NCBI GenBank assembly: GCA_903859815.1
Contig: CAIOOA010000059.1
Span: 1-41,259 of the forward strand
From: an uncultured Methylococcaceae bacterium
Lineage (GTDB): Bacteria; Pseudomonadota; Gammaproteobacteria; Methylococcales; Methylococcaceae
Direction of reading: 5' to 3'
Length of the DNA: 41,259 nucleotides
Shown in pieces: positions 33,007-41,183 of the stretch; the stretch's first letter is position 1; each line of letters opens with the position of its first letter. The translations under genes and the position numbers were made by a program. A model generated the notes under the pieces. It saw only the letters and a list, made by a program, of their open reading frames with translations. It searched no databases and was not told the origin of the DNA.

Positions 33007-33063
33007 GGTTACGTTCACGGTTCGCCCATTGACATGCTCAATGGGCTTACCACTAACGTAACC
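33007..33063. terminator. nested palindrome between convergent genes
   Basis: GGTTACGTT and AACGTAACC enclose GCCCATTGA, loop CATGC, TCAATGGGC. It lies between the stops of the peptidase and the small membrane protein. It may end both transcripts, or be a dispersed repeat; there is no T-run. Confidence 0.45.
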
Positions 33064-33078
33064 AACTGATGCAAGCCC

Positions 33079-33552
33079 CTAGACCCAATGATAGTGAAGC
33101 GTATGGTTTTCAGTGAACCAAACCAAAAACAGGGTGATGGTGATGCTTGCCCAGACAACCGCAAGTGCATTCCGTCCGTCACGACCCCAGCCGGGTTCAG
33201 TATCCATCAAATGCACAGCGGGGGCTACCGCAACAAACACGCCCAGTGCGGTCAACCAGCCGACCTCGGGATCGAACACCGAACCGATGACACCCGAGGC
33301 GCAAATCGCCGCCAGGAATCCTGAGGCGAGACCGATGCGCCGGTCGTCAAATCGAAGGATGTTGGAAAAGGCCAGGAATGCGCCCACCCCAACATTCATC
33401 GCGAGCCAATGATTCCCGGTTCCGACAAACATGATGAGTCCAAAGAAGGTTCCGCCGAAGAATCCGGCTCGCAGATCGATGTTCGCTTGATGTTCTGACC
33501 CGCTCAATAGGCGGTTGACTATCCCATTCCATTCCCGTGTGAGGGTGTTCAT
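33079..33552 (-). CDS. small multi-pass membrane protein
   Basis: A protein of 157 residues with GAGG before the ATG at 33552. After a 25-residue cytosolic start it has four or five hydrophobic segments (GGTFFGLIMFVGTG, LAMNVGVGAFLAFSNIL, GLASGFLAAICASGVIG, LTALGVFVAVAPAVHLM, NALAVVWASITITLFLVW). It resembles the repeated helices of aromatic-acid exporter (FUSC-like) proteins, but it is far shorter and I cannot assign it. It ends in a His-rich tail (HTLHYHWV). Confidence 0.65.
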   Translation of the reverse strand: MNTLTREWNGIVNRLLSGSEHQANIDLRAGFFGGTFFGLIMFVGTGNHWLAMNVGVGAFLAFSNILRFDDRRIGLASGFLAAICASGVIGSVFDPEVGWLTALGVFVAVAPAVHLMDTEPGWGRDGRNALAVVWASITITLFLVWFTENHTLHYHWV

Positions 33553-33819
33553 GTTAAAACCTCATTTCTTGATGATGTTGAAAATAACTCGCCGTCCTTG
33601 TTAAGGTTCCGTTGCGTAAATTTCGATTTAGCGTCTAGCGCGATTCGGTTGCCCTTTAGAAACCTCAGACAGCTAATCACTGAAATTGTTCTGCGGCAGT
33701 CAGACTTTGATGGAGGGTTTGCTGACATGCATTTATACAGGTTTGCCTATTTCTGTGACCAAAATAGAGCCATTTTGGTGTCAATGTTATACTCGCTTTT
33801 AGAGCAATTGAGGGTATAC
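33553..33819. other. gap between membrane protein gene and antitoxin remnant
   Basis: About 270 bp with no gene on either strand. It holds the promoter of the leftward membrane protein gene and the operator-like palindrome at 33759-33778. Confidence 0.35.
33759..33778. promoter_or_regulatory. operator-like palindrome upstream of antitoxin remnant
   Basis: CCAAAAT, 6 nt, ATTTTGG: a perfect 7-bp inverted repeat, followed 9 bp on by TATACT, which could be a -10 box. Palindromes like this precede autoregulated toxin-antitoxin operons. It lies about 40 bp before the truncated antitoxin start. Confidence 0.35.
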
Positions 33820-33918
33820 ATGGAACTCACACTCCCTAAGCAAGATCGCATCAGCGCCCGCGTTCCGCATGCTTGTGAACGGGCTATGGGACTTTCTCAA
33901 CCCATTCCTTACATTTGA
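33820..33918 (+). pseudogene. TacA-type (DUF1778) antitoxin remnant
   Basis: The ATG at 33820 opens MELTLPKQDRISARVPHAC, close to the N-terminal ribbon-helix-helix of TacA/DUF1778 antitoxins (K-x-D-R-I-S-A-R-V). From about residue 20 (33880) the similarity stops and the frame runs into the antisense of the nuclease gene to a stop at 33918. No toxin acetyltransferase gene follows. The breakpoint coincides with the end (33884) of the leftward AAA/nuclease module. Confidence 0.5.
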
Positions 33919-34312
33919 TGGTCAACTTTGTTCCATAATATTTTTTTAATTTGATGCTCATATCTTGGGTTGATGGGCTTGCTGTCGGAACACGGCTGGA
34001 GATGATGTAAGCTTCCTTTTTAAAGTTGGCATACTGCTGCTTCGTATATTCTATTGTCGAAATAATTTGGCTCATAGCCTTCTCGACATTTTTGCCTTTC
34101 AGTTCGACGTAGCAAACCCGGTGTGACGGCGGGGGCGGGTCAAGTGGCACTTCAAACAGGTAATCGCAGCGTTCACGTTCGCCGGTAATCAAGCAACCGT
34201 CAACCTTGACTTGCAGGATGGTTCTGCGGTTAGGATTATTTAGGCGGAAGGTTTTGCCTTTTTCAGAAACTGCGATAATTGGATCATTCCTTTCAACGGC
34301 ACAATCTTTCAT
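33884..34312 (-). CDS. small PD-(D/E)XK-like nuclease, partner of the AAA ATPase
   Basis: A protein of 142 residues whose ATG overlaps the ATPase stop (ATGA at 34309-34312). The central part has D50 in RERCDYLFEVP and, 19 residues on, E70-L-K72 in CYVELKGKNVEKAMSQII, with Q82 on the following helix. This D...ExK...Q order is the active site of PD-(D/E)XK nucleases such as Holliday-junction resolvases and restriction enzymes. The C-terminal end is Lys-rich (KLKKYYGTKLTIKCKEWVEK) and may bind nucleic acid. There is no signal peptide. By position it works with the ATPase; a nuclease guarded or activated by an ABC-type ATPase is a common theme in phage defence. Family not recognised. Confidence 0.65.
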   Translation of the reverse strand: MKDCAVERNDPIIAVSEKGKTFRLNNPNRRTILQVKVDGCLITGERERCDYLFEVPLDPPPPSHRVCYVELKGKNVEKAMSQIISTIEYTKQQYANFKKEAYIISSRVPTASPSTQDMSIKLKKYYGTKLTIKCKEWVEKVP

Positions 34313-35592
34313 GATTGGTCGCCATAAAGAATGTCCAACAATTCATTAGTGACGGTTTCAAAATGTTGGGAAACCCCGTCTAAAATACTGGCCCCAATGA
34401 TTTTGGCCTCTTGATCAAGAATGGATTTTATCGTACCTTTTTCTGTCACCGTCCAAGCCGCTACATCTTCGAAAGCAATATGTTGGTGTTCAGGCATGAT
34501 CGTCAGTACCTTTTGCTTGCCTGCTTCATCTGCGGCTTCATAGGTTTCATGGGCGAGAATGCAGTTGTTAAGCGCAGTTAGCAAATAGGGGCTGTGGGTG
34601 GTGATGAAAAATTGATGGTTGGTTTTATTTAAAATCAAAGCCAAGAGTGAAATAATGTCATTTTGGGCATCTGGATAAAGATGAGCTTCTGGTTCTTCGA
34701 TGAAAAATCCAGCTTTAATCCTTTCAATAACCTTTGGCAGTATGCAAAGCACTAACAACATGGGAAGCGATTCCTGTTGACCTGATGATGCATGCATTAA
34801 ATTAATTTTTCCGGTCGTATTTACAATCCAGTCTTCCCCTCCTTCATCTAAATACTCTCCAGATATAATTCTTCTCATTATCGGAATCACTAGGTCATTA
34901 AAATCTTTATCCAAAAAAATATCGGTTGCAAGGAAATGCTTGGCCTGTTCAAATGTTGATCCAAAATTTACCAAAAAAAAGTCAATACCAATACCTTTAT
35001 TTAAAATTGAAAAAATATTTTTTTGTAGAGAAACAAAAAAAGTGCGGTTTGCTGGAATGAAAACTTGGATTTTAAAGTATTTTGAATAATCATATTTCCT
35101 AATATATTCGTCATAAAACTCATCAAAATACTCATAAGAATTTCCGAAAGTGGATAATGATATAAGTTTTCCTTTTTTTTCTCCCTCCCGTAAAGTTTGT
35201 TCATATTTCTTATTTATATCATCCAAAAATAGATGTATTTTCTCTGAAAAAAATATCGACCAGTCTATCTCATGGTGATTACTTGTTTTTGTATTAATGC
35301 TTAATGTGAATTCATCGTAGCTATATGAGATGTCAAATATTTGAGTATTCCAATAAGTACGTGGAAAAATTCGCTCAAATTGTGACTTTAGATAGTTTTC
35401 CATATCATTTATTCCCTGCTTTTTTCTAGCCACTTCTTTAATTACTTTGCTAAATTCAGCCTTAAAAAAATACAACAACTTGACAATAATACTTTTCCCA
35501 CTCGCTTGTGGGCCTATGAAGATATTGAATCTGCGGACATCAATTTCAGCCGAACGGATGGTCAGGAAATTATGGATAATCAGTTTTTCCAT
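34309..35592 (-). CDS. AAA (ABC/SMC-like) ATPase, probable defence ATPase
   Basis: A protein of 427 residues from the ATG at 35592. It has the parts of an AAA_15/AAA_21 ATPase: a short N-terminal strand pair (LIIHNFLTIRSAEIDVRRFN), Walker A GPQASGKS at 27-34, a coiled/charged insertion of about 200 residues, the signature-like SSGQQES at 269-275, Walker B FFIEEPEAHLYP at about 296-307 with the catalytic Glu pair, and the H-loop TTHSPYLL near 331. It has no TOPRIM domain (so not an OLD nuclease). AT-rich codon use differs from the surrounding genes. The overlapping small nuclease gene follows. ATPases of this build occur in Septu-, PARIS- and retron-type defence systems, but the partner here is not the one known for those. 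Confidence 0.8.
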   Translation of the reverse strand: MEKLIIHNFLTIRSAEIDVRRFNIFIGPQASGKSIIVKLLYFFKAEFSKVIKEVARKKQGINDMENYLKSQFERIFPRTYWNTQIFDISYSYDEFTLSINTKTSNHHEIDWSIFFSEKIHLFLDDINKKYEQTLREGEKKGKLISLSTFGNSYEYFDEFYDEYIRKYDYSKYFKIQVFIPANRTFFVSLQKNIFSILNKGIGIDFFLVNFGSTFEQAKHFLATDIFLDKDFNDLVIPIMRRIISGEYLDEGGEDWIVNTTGKINLMHASSGQQESLPMLLVLCILPKVIERIKAGFFIEEPEAHLYPDAQNDIISLLALILNKTNHQFFITTHSPYLLTALNNCILAHETYEAADEAGKQKVLTIMPEHQHIAFEDVAAWTVTEKGTIKSILDQEAKIIGASILDGVSQHFETVTNELLDILYGDQS

Positions 35593-35626
35593 CAATATCG
35601 CTCTTTGGGTTTAATAGCAATTAAGG

Positions 35627-35653
35627 CCGACTCGGTTTTAAAAACCGAGTCGG
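35627..35653 (-). terminator. terminator hairpin downstream of lpdA
   Basis: CCGACTCGGTTTT, AAAACCGAGTCGG: a strong, almost perfect stem 20 bp after the lpdA stop, before the start of the AAA gene. It can function in either direction. It separates the two transcription units although they share direction. Confidence 0.7.
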
Positions 35654-35672
35654 TCTAGCCTCTGCAAACCAG

Positions 35673-37109
35673 TTATTTCTTCACATAAATATCCGTAATC
35701 GACCCCTCAATCATCTCTGCCGCAAACGCGAAGGTTTCGGATAGGGTAGGGTGGGGATGGATGGTCAAGGAGACATCTTCCGCGTCCGCGCCCATTTCCA
35801 AGGCTAACACGGCTTCGGCGATCAGTTCGCCGGCATTCGGGCCGACGATGCCCGCGCCGAGGATGCGTTTGGTTTCCTTGTCCACTAATAGCTTGGTCAA
35901 GCCTTCGCGCCTGCCCGTACCCAAGGCGCGACCACTGGCGGCCCAAGGGAAGGTGGCTTTTTCGTAGGCGATGCCTTGGGCTTTGGCGGCGGTTTCGGTT
36001 AGGCCCATCCAAGCCAGTTCCGGGTCGGTGTAGGCGACAGAAGGGATGGTCAGGGCTTGGAACGCGGAATGATGACCGGCAATGACTTCCGCCGCGACCT
36101 TGGCTTCGTGCGTGGCTTTGTGGGCCAACATGGGGTTGCCGACGATGTCGCCGATGGCGTAAATATGCGGAACATTGGTGCGTTGGCGGTCGTCCACCGG
36201 GATGAAGCCTTGCTCGTTCACAGTTACGCCGGCCGCTTCCGCGCCAATCAACTTGCCATTCGGTCTGCGGCCTACCGCGACCAACACCCGGTCGAACAAG
36301 TCGGATTCCGGTGCGCCTTCGCCTTCAAAACTGACTTTCAAGCCTTCTTCGGTGGACTCAATCTTTGCCACTTTGGTCTTCAGGAAGATATTTTCGTATT
36401 GTTTGGCGATACGCTGATGCAGCGGCTTGACCAAATCAGCGTCGCAGCCGGGGATTAATTGATCCATCAATTCGACCACGGTGATTTTCGAGCCTAAAGC
36501 ATGATAGACATTCGCCATTTCCAAGCCGATGATGCCGCCGCCGACGATTAATAGTCGCTTGGGGATGTCGGCCAAGGCCAATGCGCCAGTGGAATCCATC
36601 AAGCGCGGGTCATCATTGGGGAACACGGGGATTTTCGTCGGTTGCGAACCGGCGGCAATAATGGCATTGTCGAAACGGACTGTTTTTTCACCTTCTGGCG
36701 TGGCAACGCTCAGGGTTTTGTCTGAAGTGAATTGGCCCACACCCGTCAGCACAGTGACTTGGCGTTGCTTGGCAAGCCCACTCAGGCCAGTCGTCAGGGT
36801 TTTCACGACCCGATTGTTTTTCCAGTCACGAATCTTGTCCAAGTCGATGTTTGGATGACCAAAACTGACTCCGAAAGCCGCCGATTCCTCCGCGCTATGG
36901 ATGACATGGGCGAGATGCAAGAGGGCTTTCGATGGAATGCACCCGACGTTCAGGCAAACGCCACCCAAAACCGGGTAGCGTTCCGCCAGTACGACTTTTT
37001 TGCCTAGGTCGGCGGCTCGGAAGGCAGCCGTATAGCCGCCGGGACCACCGCCGAGGACGAGGACTTCAGCATGGAGTTCGGAAGAGGAGGAGTCTTGAGG
37101 AGCAGTCAT
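35673..37109 (-). CDS. lpdA: dihydrolipoyl dehydrogenase
   Basis: A protein of 478 residues from the ATG at 37109 (AAGG upstream). It is the E3 flavoprotein of 2-oxoacid dehydrogenase and glycine-cleavage complexes, reoxidising dihydrolipoamide with NAD+. Motifs: the FAD-binding VLGGGPGGYTAAFRAA, the redox pair C52 and C57 in GGVCLNVGCIPSK, the NAD-binding VGGGIIGLEMANVY, the second FAD motif YAIGDIVGNPMLAHKATHEA, and the C-terminal active-site His in IHPHPTLSE. An N-terminal 10-residue polar extension (APQDSSSSEL) precedes the fold. No E1 or E2 gene is nearby, so it is a separate unit here. Confidence 0.95.
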   Translation of the reverse strand: MTAPQDSSSSELHAEVLVLGGGPGGYTAAFRAADLGKKVVLAERYPVLGGVCLNVGCIPSKALLHLAHVIHSAEESAAFGVSFGHPNIDLDKIRDWKNNRVVKTLTTGLSGLAKQRQVTVLTGVGQFTSDKTLSVATPEGEKTVRFDNAIIAAGSQPTKIPVFPNDDPRLMDSTGALALADIPKRLLIVGGGIIGLEMANVYHALGSKITVVELMDQLIPGCDADLVKPLHQRIAKQYENIFLKTKVAKIESTEEGLKVSFEGEGAPESDLFDRVLVAVGRRPNGKLIGAEAAGVTVNEQGFIPVDDRQRTNVPHIYAIGDIVGNPMLAHKATHEAKVAAEVIAGHHSAFQALTIPSVAYTDPELAWMGLTETAAKAQGIAYEKATFPWAASGRALGTGRREGLTKLLVDKETKRILGAGIVGPNAGELIAEAVLALEMGADAEDVSLTIHPHPTLSETFAFAAEMIEGSITDIYVKK

Positions 37110-37207
37110 GAGTTGGGCCTTTGAGCTACGTAATAAATAGTAGGATTGTTGCAATCCTAGGCCCACAAGGCAAGTCTTTACAGCTTTTTTAGATTGTTTT
37201 CTTTACA

Positions 37208-37236
37208 TTGACAGAAGCCTAGGCTATGCCTGAATA
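37208..37236 (+). promoter_or_regulatory. possible promoter of nhaD
   Basis: A perfect TTGACA at 37208-37213, followed 17 bp later by TGAATA (weak as a -10) and AATATT just beyond. It lies about 90 bp upstream of the nhaD start in the gap divergent from lpdA. The -10 is not convincing. Confidence 0.25.
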
Positions 37237-37324
37237 TTAGAGAATTATTTGTAAGTTAAAATTTTTGGGGATTAGGCCGCTCTCTGCGCCTTGTTAAGCT
37301 ACCCCCTTTTGTCATGAGGATTTT

Positions 37325-38764
37325 ATGAAGATTGCTAACATTCTGGTTTTTTGCCTAATGATGGGCATCCCTGCCTTAGTTTTTGCAGACACTCCACCAG
37401 AATTTACACGCTTGGACCTGACCAATACCTGGGCAGGATATGTCTCGCTGGTGGTGATGGTCTTGGCCTATATTGCTGCCATGTTGGAAGAAGGGACTTT
37501 TTTACGGAAATCCAAGCCCATGTTATTGGGAGCATCGATCATCTGGTTTGTGGTGACGCTCACTTATAAGCAACATGGCGATACCCATTTAGCGGTTAAG
37601 GCGTTTGACGAAAACCTATTGGCATTTATTGAGTTAATGCTATTTATCATGGTGTCGATGACTTATCTAAATGCCATGGAAGATATGCGCATCTTCGCAT
37701 TGCTGAGAAACCGGTTAGTGGCTGCCCGTTTCGGCTATCGCAAATTGTTTTGGATCACTGGTGGACTGGTGTTTGCTCTCTCCTGCTTGGTCAATGGATT
37801 GACGACAGGCTTGTTGATGGGGGCCGTGGTGATGGCGGTCGGCAAGGACAATGCCAAATTCGTGTCCTTGGCTAGCATCAATATTGTCGTTGCCGCCAAT
37901 GCAGGAGGTGCTTTTTCTCCGTTGGGAGGCATCTCGACCTTGTTTGTCTGGCAATCAGGCATGGTGGGCTTCGGTCAATTCTTCTATTTGTTCATTCCCT
38001 GCTTGGTCAATTTTCTGCTTCCTGCCAGCATCATGCACTTCGCCGTGCCAAAAGCCTGTCCGATGGTCAAGCCAGAGCAAGTGACTCTACAACGTGGTTC
38101 AGTGGGGGTGATTGTAATGTTTGGTTTGACTATCTTCTTGGCTGTCATGTCCGATATGATGCTGGGCTTGCCCCCTGCGGCCGGCATGATGATGGGTTTA
38201 TGTTTTCTGCAATTCTATAGTTTTTATTTGCAACAAACCGAAGCCCAACCCAATCCCATAGAGGGTCAGCCCCTGTTCGATACGGACGACCCTGACATGA
38301 TACTCGATGCCGTTGAAACCTATTCCTATGACATATTTGAAAAGATAGGCCGCTTGGAATGGGATACGCTGATGTTCTTTTGCGGGGCTATGATGGGTAT
38401 TGGGGGGCTGGGTTTCATCGGGTATTTGGACGCAGTGTCCAATTGGTTATATGGTCAGCATGACCCCACCATGGCGAATGTGTTGATCGGCCTGTCTTCC
38501 GCATTTGTGGATAATGGAACTTTGATGTTCGCGGTGTTGAACATGCACCCGGACATACCTCAGGGTCAATGGTTGTTATTGACCCTGACGCTTGGTGTGG
38601 GCGGAAGTCTGCTTGCCATTGGCTCGGCTCCGGGCATTGGTTTGCTTGGATTGACCAATGGTCGCTATTCCTTCCTTGCCCATTTGAAGTGGTTCCCCGT
38701 CATCCTATTGGGTTATTTCGCATCCATTGGTGTTCACATGCTGGTGAATTCCCAATTTTTCTAA
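37325..38764 (+). CDS. nhaD: NhaD-type Na+/H+ antiporter
   Basis: A protein of 479 residues with a GAGG before the ATG. It begins with a probable signal-like helix (ILVFCLMMGIPALVFA) and has about 12 membrane helices. NhaD hallmarks are visible: AAMLEEGTFLRKSKPMLLGA, LVNGLTTGLLMGAVVMAVG, ANAGGAFSPLGGISTLFVW, and, in the second half, SAFVDNGTLMFAVLNM and LAIGSAPGIGLLGL. It exchanges Na+ or Li+ for H+ across the inner membrane. With the Mrp operon and GltS in the same window it suggests strong sodium handling. It stands alone between lpdA (divergent) and a convergent gene 20 bp from its stop. Confidence 0.93.
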   Translation: MKIANILVFCLMMGIPALVFADTPPEFTRLDLTNTWAGYVSLVVMVLAYIAAMLEEGTFLRKSKPMLLGASIIWFVVTLTYKQHGDTHLAVKAFDENLLAFIELMLFIMVSMTYLNAMEDMRIFALLRNRLVAARFGYRKLFWITGGLVFALSCLVNGLTTGLLMGAVVMAVGKDNAKFVSLASINIVVAANAGGAFSPLGGISTLFVWQSGMVGFGQFFYLFIPCLVNFLLPASIMHFAVPKACPMVKPEQVTLQRGSVGVIVMFGLTIFLAVMSDMMLGLPPAAGMMMGLCFLQFYSFYLQQTEAQPNPIEGQPLFDTDDPDMILDAVETYSYDIFEKIGRLEWDTLMFFCGAMMGIGGLGFIGYLDAVSNWLYGQHDPTMANVLIGLSSAFVDNGTLMFAVLNMHPDIPQGQWLLLTLTLGVGGSLLAIGSAPGIGLLGLTNGRYSFLAHLKWFPVILLGYFASIGVHMLVNSQFF

Positions 38765-38784
38765 CCTCTGCTAATGCCCTAGGA

Positions 38785-40140
38785 TTATTTGCCGTTAGTT
38801 TCTGGGGGTAGCAAAGCTTTTAACCTATCCAAGGCCGATTGCAATTCGGCTTTTATGGACTGGTCTGGCGTTTGTCCGACGATTCTTTCCAAATCCTTTA
38901 TCGTGGTTTCGAGTTTCCAAGTGGCAGCACCAGCCACTTCGATTTCATCGCATATTTCTTCGACGCGATCGACATTGCCTTCAAAAAAAGCAAGGCCGAG
39001 TAGGGTAGGGCGGGTCCAATCATCATCCAATTTGAGTTGTATGGCTCGCTCGCAGGCCAATCGAGCAACCAAGGCGGTTTGTAGCGCCAAGGCATCGTCG
39101 CCTTTCTTGTTACGCTCTCTGTATAAGGCGGGCAAATTGCATGAGGGGTAATAGTCATTCAGGTCCAGCGACATGCCCTTTTCGTAGTGCTTGATGGCCT
39201 CATTCAAAAAGCGACGTTTGTCGGTTGGTGCTGCATTCGCATAGAGTTTTTTGTAACGACCGCCGAGCAGCCCTTGGCGTTCGGACGAGTCACCGGTGGT
39301 TTTGATGAGTTCTTCCAGTGCGCCGATGGCATCCAAATGGTCGCCCGTCTTTGAGAGTGCGAGAGAGCGCTGTTCGCGAACTACGGCCAAATCCCGAATG
39401 GAATTTGGCAGATTGTCGATATAGTCAATGGTTTCTTGCCAGCCTGCGCAGTCCCGCAACAGAAAAAGAATTTCCAGTGCCACGCTTGGAATGCGGGCTG
39501 TCTCTGCGGGTTGTTGGTCGTGCAGTGCCAAAGCAAGGCTCCTACGTTCGCTGACCGGGGCATGGCGAACGCTGCGAACTTGCGCTTGAAAGTTCGACAA
39601 GGCTTCCAAAAATCCGCGGATCACGCCAGCCCGATCCGTGGCGACTTTGCCGGGGTATCCGGGCAGGACTTCGAACATAGGCGTTTGACCGTCTTTGAGT
39701 TTTTTTATGCCTTCTTTGAGTATGGCTTGTATCTGCTTAGCCGTTTCATCGCTGACTTCGGCCACTGGGAGGGGATAGCGCACCTGGCGCATCTGAGCGA
39801 CATCGAATAGTTGCTTTGACCAATCCGCACTGATCAACACACAGCCCTCGTTTTTAGCTGCGTGACGGATGCCAACCTCGTAATAGACGTTACCATTCGG
39901 AATGGTCAGATCGGCCAACACCAAATCGGAAAAATACAGCCGTTCTAGCATTTCGTTGATGATGAGTGCGCCCAGATCTTGGTCTGCGCGTATGGGTTGA
40001 TAACCCATGGCTTCTATGGTGGGCAGCAGGGCTTTTTCCCATAGTGCATCGAAATTGATTTTCGCTGGTAGTGGAGGTTCAGCGCCAGTTTCCTTGATGC
40101 CAAATGGCATAATCATGAAACACAATTCTTTAGGTGACAT
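38785..40140 (-). CDS. TIR/nucleoside-deoxyribosyltransferase-like protein with MAP3K TRAF-binding-like TPR region
   Basis: A protein of 451 residues with GAGGTAG before the ATG. Residues 1-110 have the fold markers of the TIR/NDT-like superfamily: CFMIMPFG at 7-14, DLVLADLT at 72-79, and NVYYEVGIRHA at 84-94 with E88 as candidate catalytic Glu. After a linker, residues about 215-370 form helical repeats. They contain LLGGRYKKLYANA, then AIKHYEKGMSLDLNDYYPSC, then NLPALYRERNKKGDDALA, close to the MAP3K TRAF-binding (DUF4071) domain of ASK-type kinases and their bacterial relatives. A C-terminal coiled tail (ELQSALDRLKALL) follows. It may bind or process nucleotides in a stress or immune pathway. 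No partner gene is adjacent, and the catalytic role is inferred. Confidence 0.7.
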   Translation of the reverse strand: MSPKELCFMIMPFGIKETGAEPPLPAKINFDALWEKALLPTIEAMGYQPIRADQDLGALIINEMLERLYFSDLVLADLTIPNGNVYYEVGIRHAAKNEGCVLISADWSKQLFDVAQMRQVRYPLPVAEVSDETAKQIQAILKEGIKKLKDGQTPMFEVLPGYPGKVATDRAGVIRGFLEALSNFQAQVRSVRHAPVSERRSLALALHDQQPAETARIPSVALEILFLLRDCAGWQETIDYIDNLPNSIRDLAVVREQRSLALSKTGDHLDAIGALEELIKTTGDSSERQGLLGGRYKKLYANAAPTDKRRFLNEAIKHYEKGMSLDLNDYYPSCNLPALYRERNKKGDDALALQTALVARLACERAIQLKLDDDWTRPTLLGLAFFEGNVDRVEEICDEIEVAGAATWKLETTIKDLERIVGQTPDQSIKAELQSALDRLKALLPPETNGK

Positions 40141-40340
40141 AAATCTACCTCATTTTTATGCAAAAAATAACAACGCGAAGAAGTCCGGCCCTACCGTTTC
40201 GTCGCACTCACTTCCATTCCGAGGGTATTTTGGCATTAGTCCAGTCCAGTGGCTAGAGAAAAATGACAGATTGATTTTGATTTCTCGATTGCCGGGTGGT
40301 GGTATGCTGTTTGCCAAGTTAGACTTTTTGGAACTTTCCC

Positions 40341-41183
40341 ATGCTCAGTTACCGCCACGGCTTTCATGCCGGCAATTTCGCCGATGTGTTTAAACACATC
40401 CTCTTATGTCGATTGGTGCAATCGCTACTTGGCAAGGACAAGCCATTCTTCTACTTGGACACTCATGCCGGTGCAGGTCGCTACGACCTCACGTCGGTGA
40501 TGGCAAAAAAGAACCGTGAGTTTAATGGAGGCATCAGCCGTTTGTGGGAAAAGGCGGATGCCCCGGAAGCCGTTCGGGATTATTTGGCGGTGGTGCGGGC
40601 AATCAATCCCACCGAAGAGTTGCAAGCCTATCCCGGATCGCCGCTATTTGTACGCCACTTCTTGCGCCCTGCCGACCGCATGACGTTATGTGAATTGCAT
40701 AGCAAGGATGCGGAGTATTTAAAGGAAGAATTTGCCAGGGATCGCCAAGTGAGTGTCCAAATGCTGGACGGTTATCATGGCCTGAAAGCGTATTTGCCTC
40801 CGATTCAACGTCGCGGCTTGGTGTTGATAGACCCGGCTTTTGAATTGAAGGATGAAAGGGCCAGATTATTGGAGGCATTGACCGAAGCTTATAAACGCTG
40901 GTCTGGCGGGATTTATGCCATATGGTATCCGATTCAGGATAGGCAAACCGTGGACTGGTTTCACCGGCAATTGATTCGCAGCGGCATTCGTAACATCCTG
41001 TCGGCGGAGTTGAAGATATATGACGAAGAGATGCCGTTGCGCATGAATGGCACGGGGATGGTCATTGTCAACCCGCCTTGGCAACTGGACGGGCAATTGG
41101 AAGCCTTCGGCCCGTGGTTATGGCAAGCTCTGTCGCAGCAGGGTCAAGGCGGGTTTAAAGTGAATTGGCTGGTGGCTGAATGA
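40341..41183 (+). CDS. rlmJ: 23S rRNA (adenine(2030)-N6)-methyltransferase
   Basis: A protein of 280 residues, the normal RlmJ length. It methylates A2030 of 23S rRNA using S-adenosylmethionine. Diagnostic parts are MLSYRHGFHAGNFADVFKHI at the start, FFYLDTHAGAGRYDL (SAM-binding), AYPGSPLFVRHFLR, LCELHSKD, and GIYAIWYPIQD. The catalytic motif, DPPY in the E. coli enzyme, reads DPAF here (VLIDPAFELKDE). It ends 76 bp before the window edge. No operon partners are visible. Confidence 0.95.
   Translation: MLSYRHGFHAGNFADVFKHILLCRLVQSLLGKDKPFFYLDTHAGAGRYDLTSVMAKKNREFNGGISRLWEKADAPEAVRDYLAVVRAINPTEELQAYPGSPLFVRHFLRPADRMTLCELHSKDAEYLKEEFARDRQVSVQMLDGYHGLKAYLPPIQRRGLVLIDPAFELKDERARLLEALTEAYKRWSGGIYAIWYPIQDRQTVDWFHRQLIRSGIRNILSAELKIYDEEMPLRMNGTGMVIVNPPWQLDGQLEAFGPWLWQALSQQGQGGFKVNWLVAE

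Noticed and set aside
33884-35592. Known PARIS, Septu or OLD system
   Set aside because: No TOPRIM domain in either protein and no HNH motif in the small one; the partner has an ExK motif instead. A database search could still overturn this.
35673-37109. Part of a pyruvate or glycine-cleavage operon
   Set aside because: No E1, E2 or glycine-cleavage gene adjoins lpdA; a terminator follows it and nhaD diverges from it.
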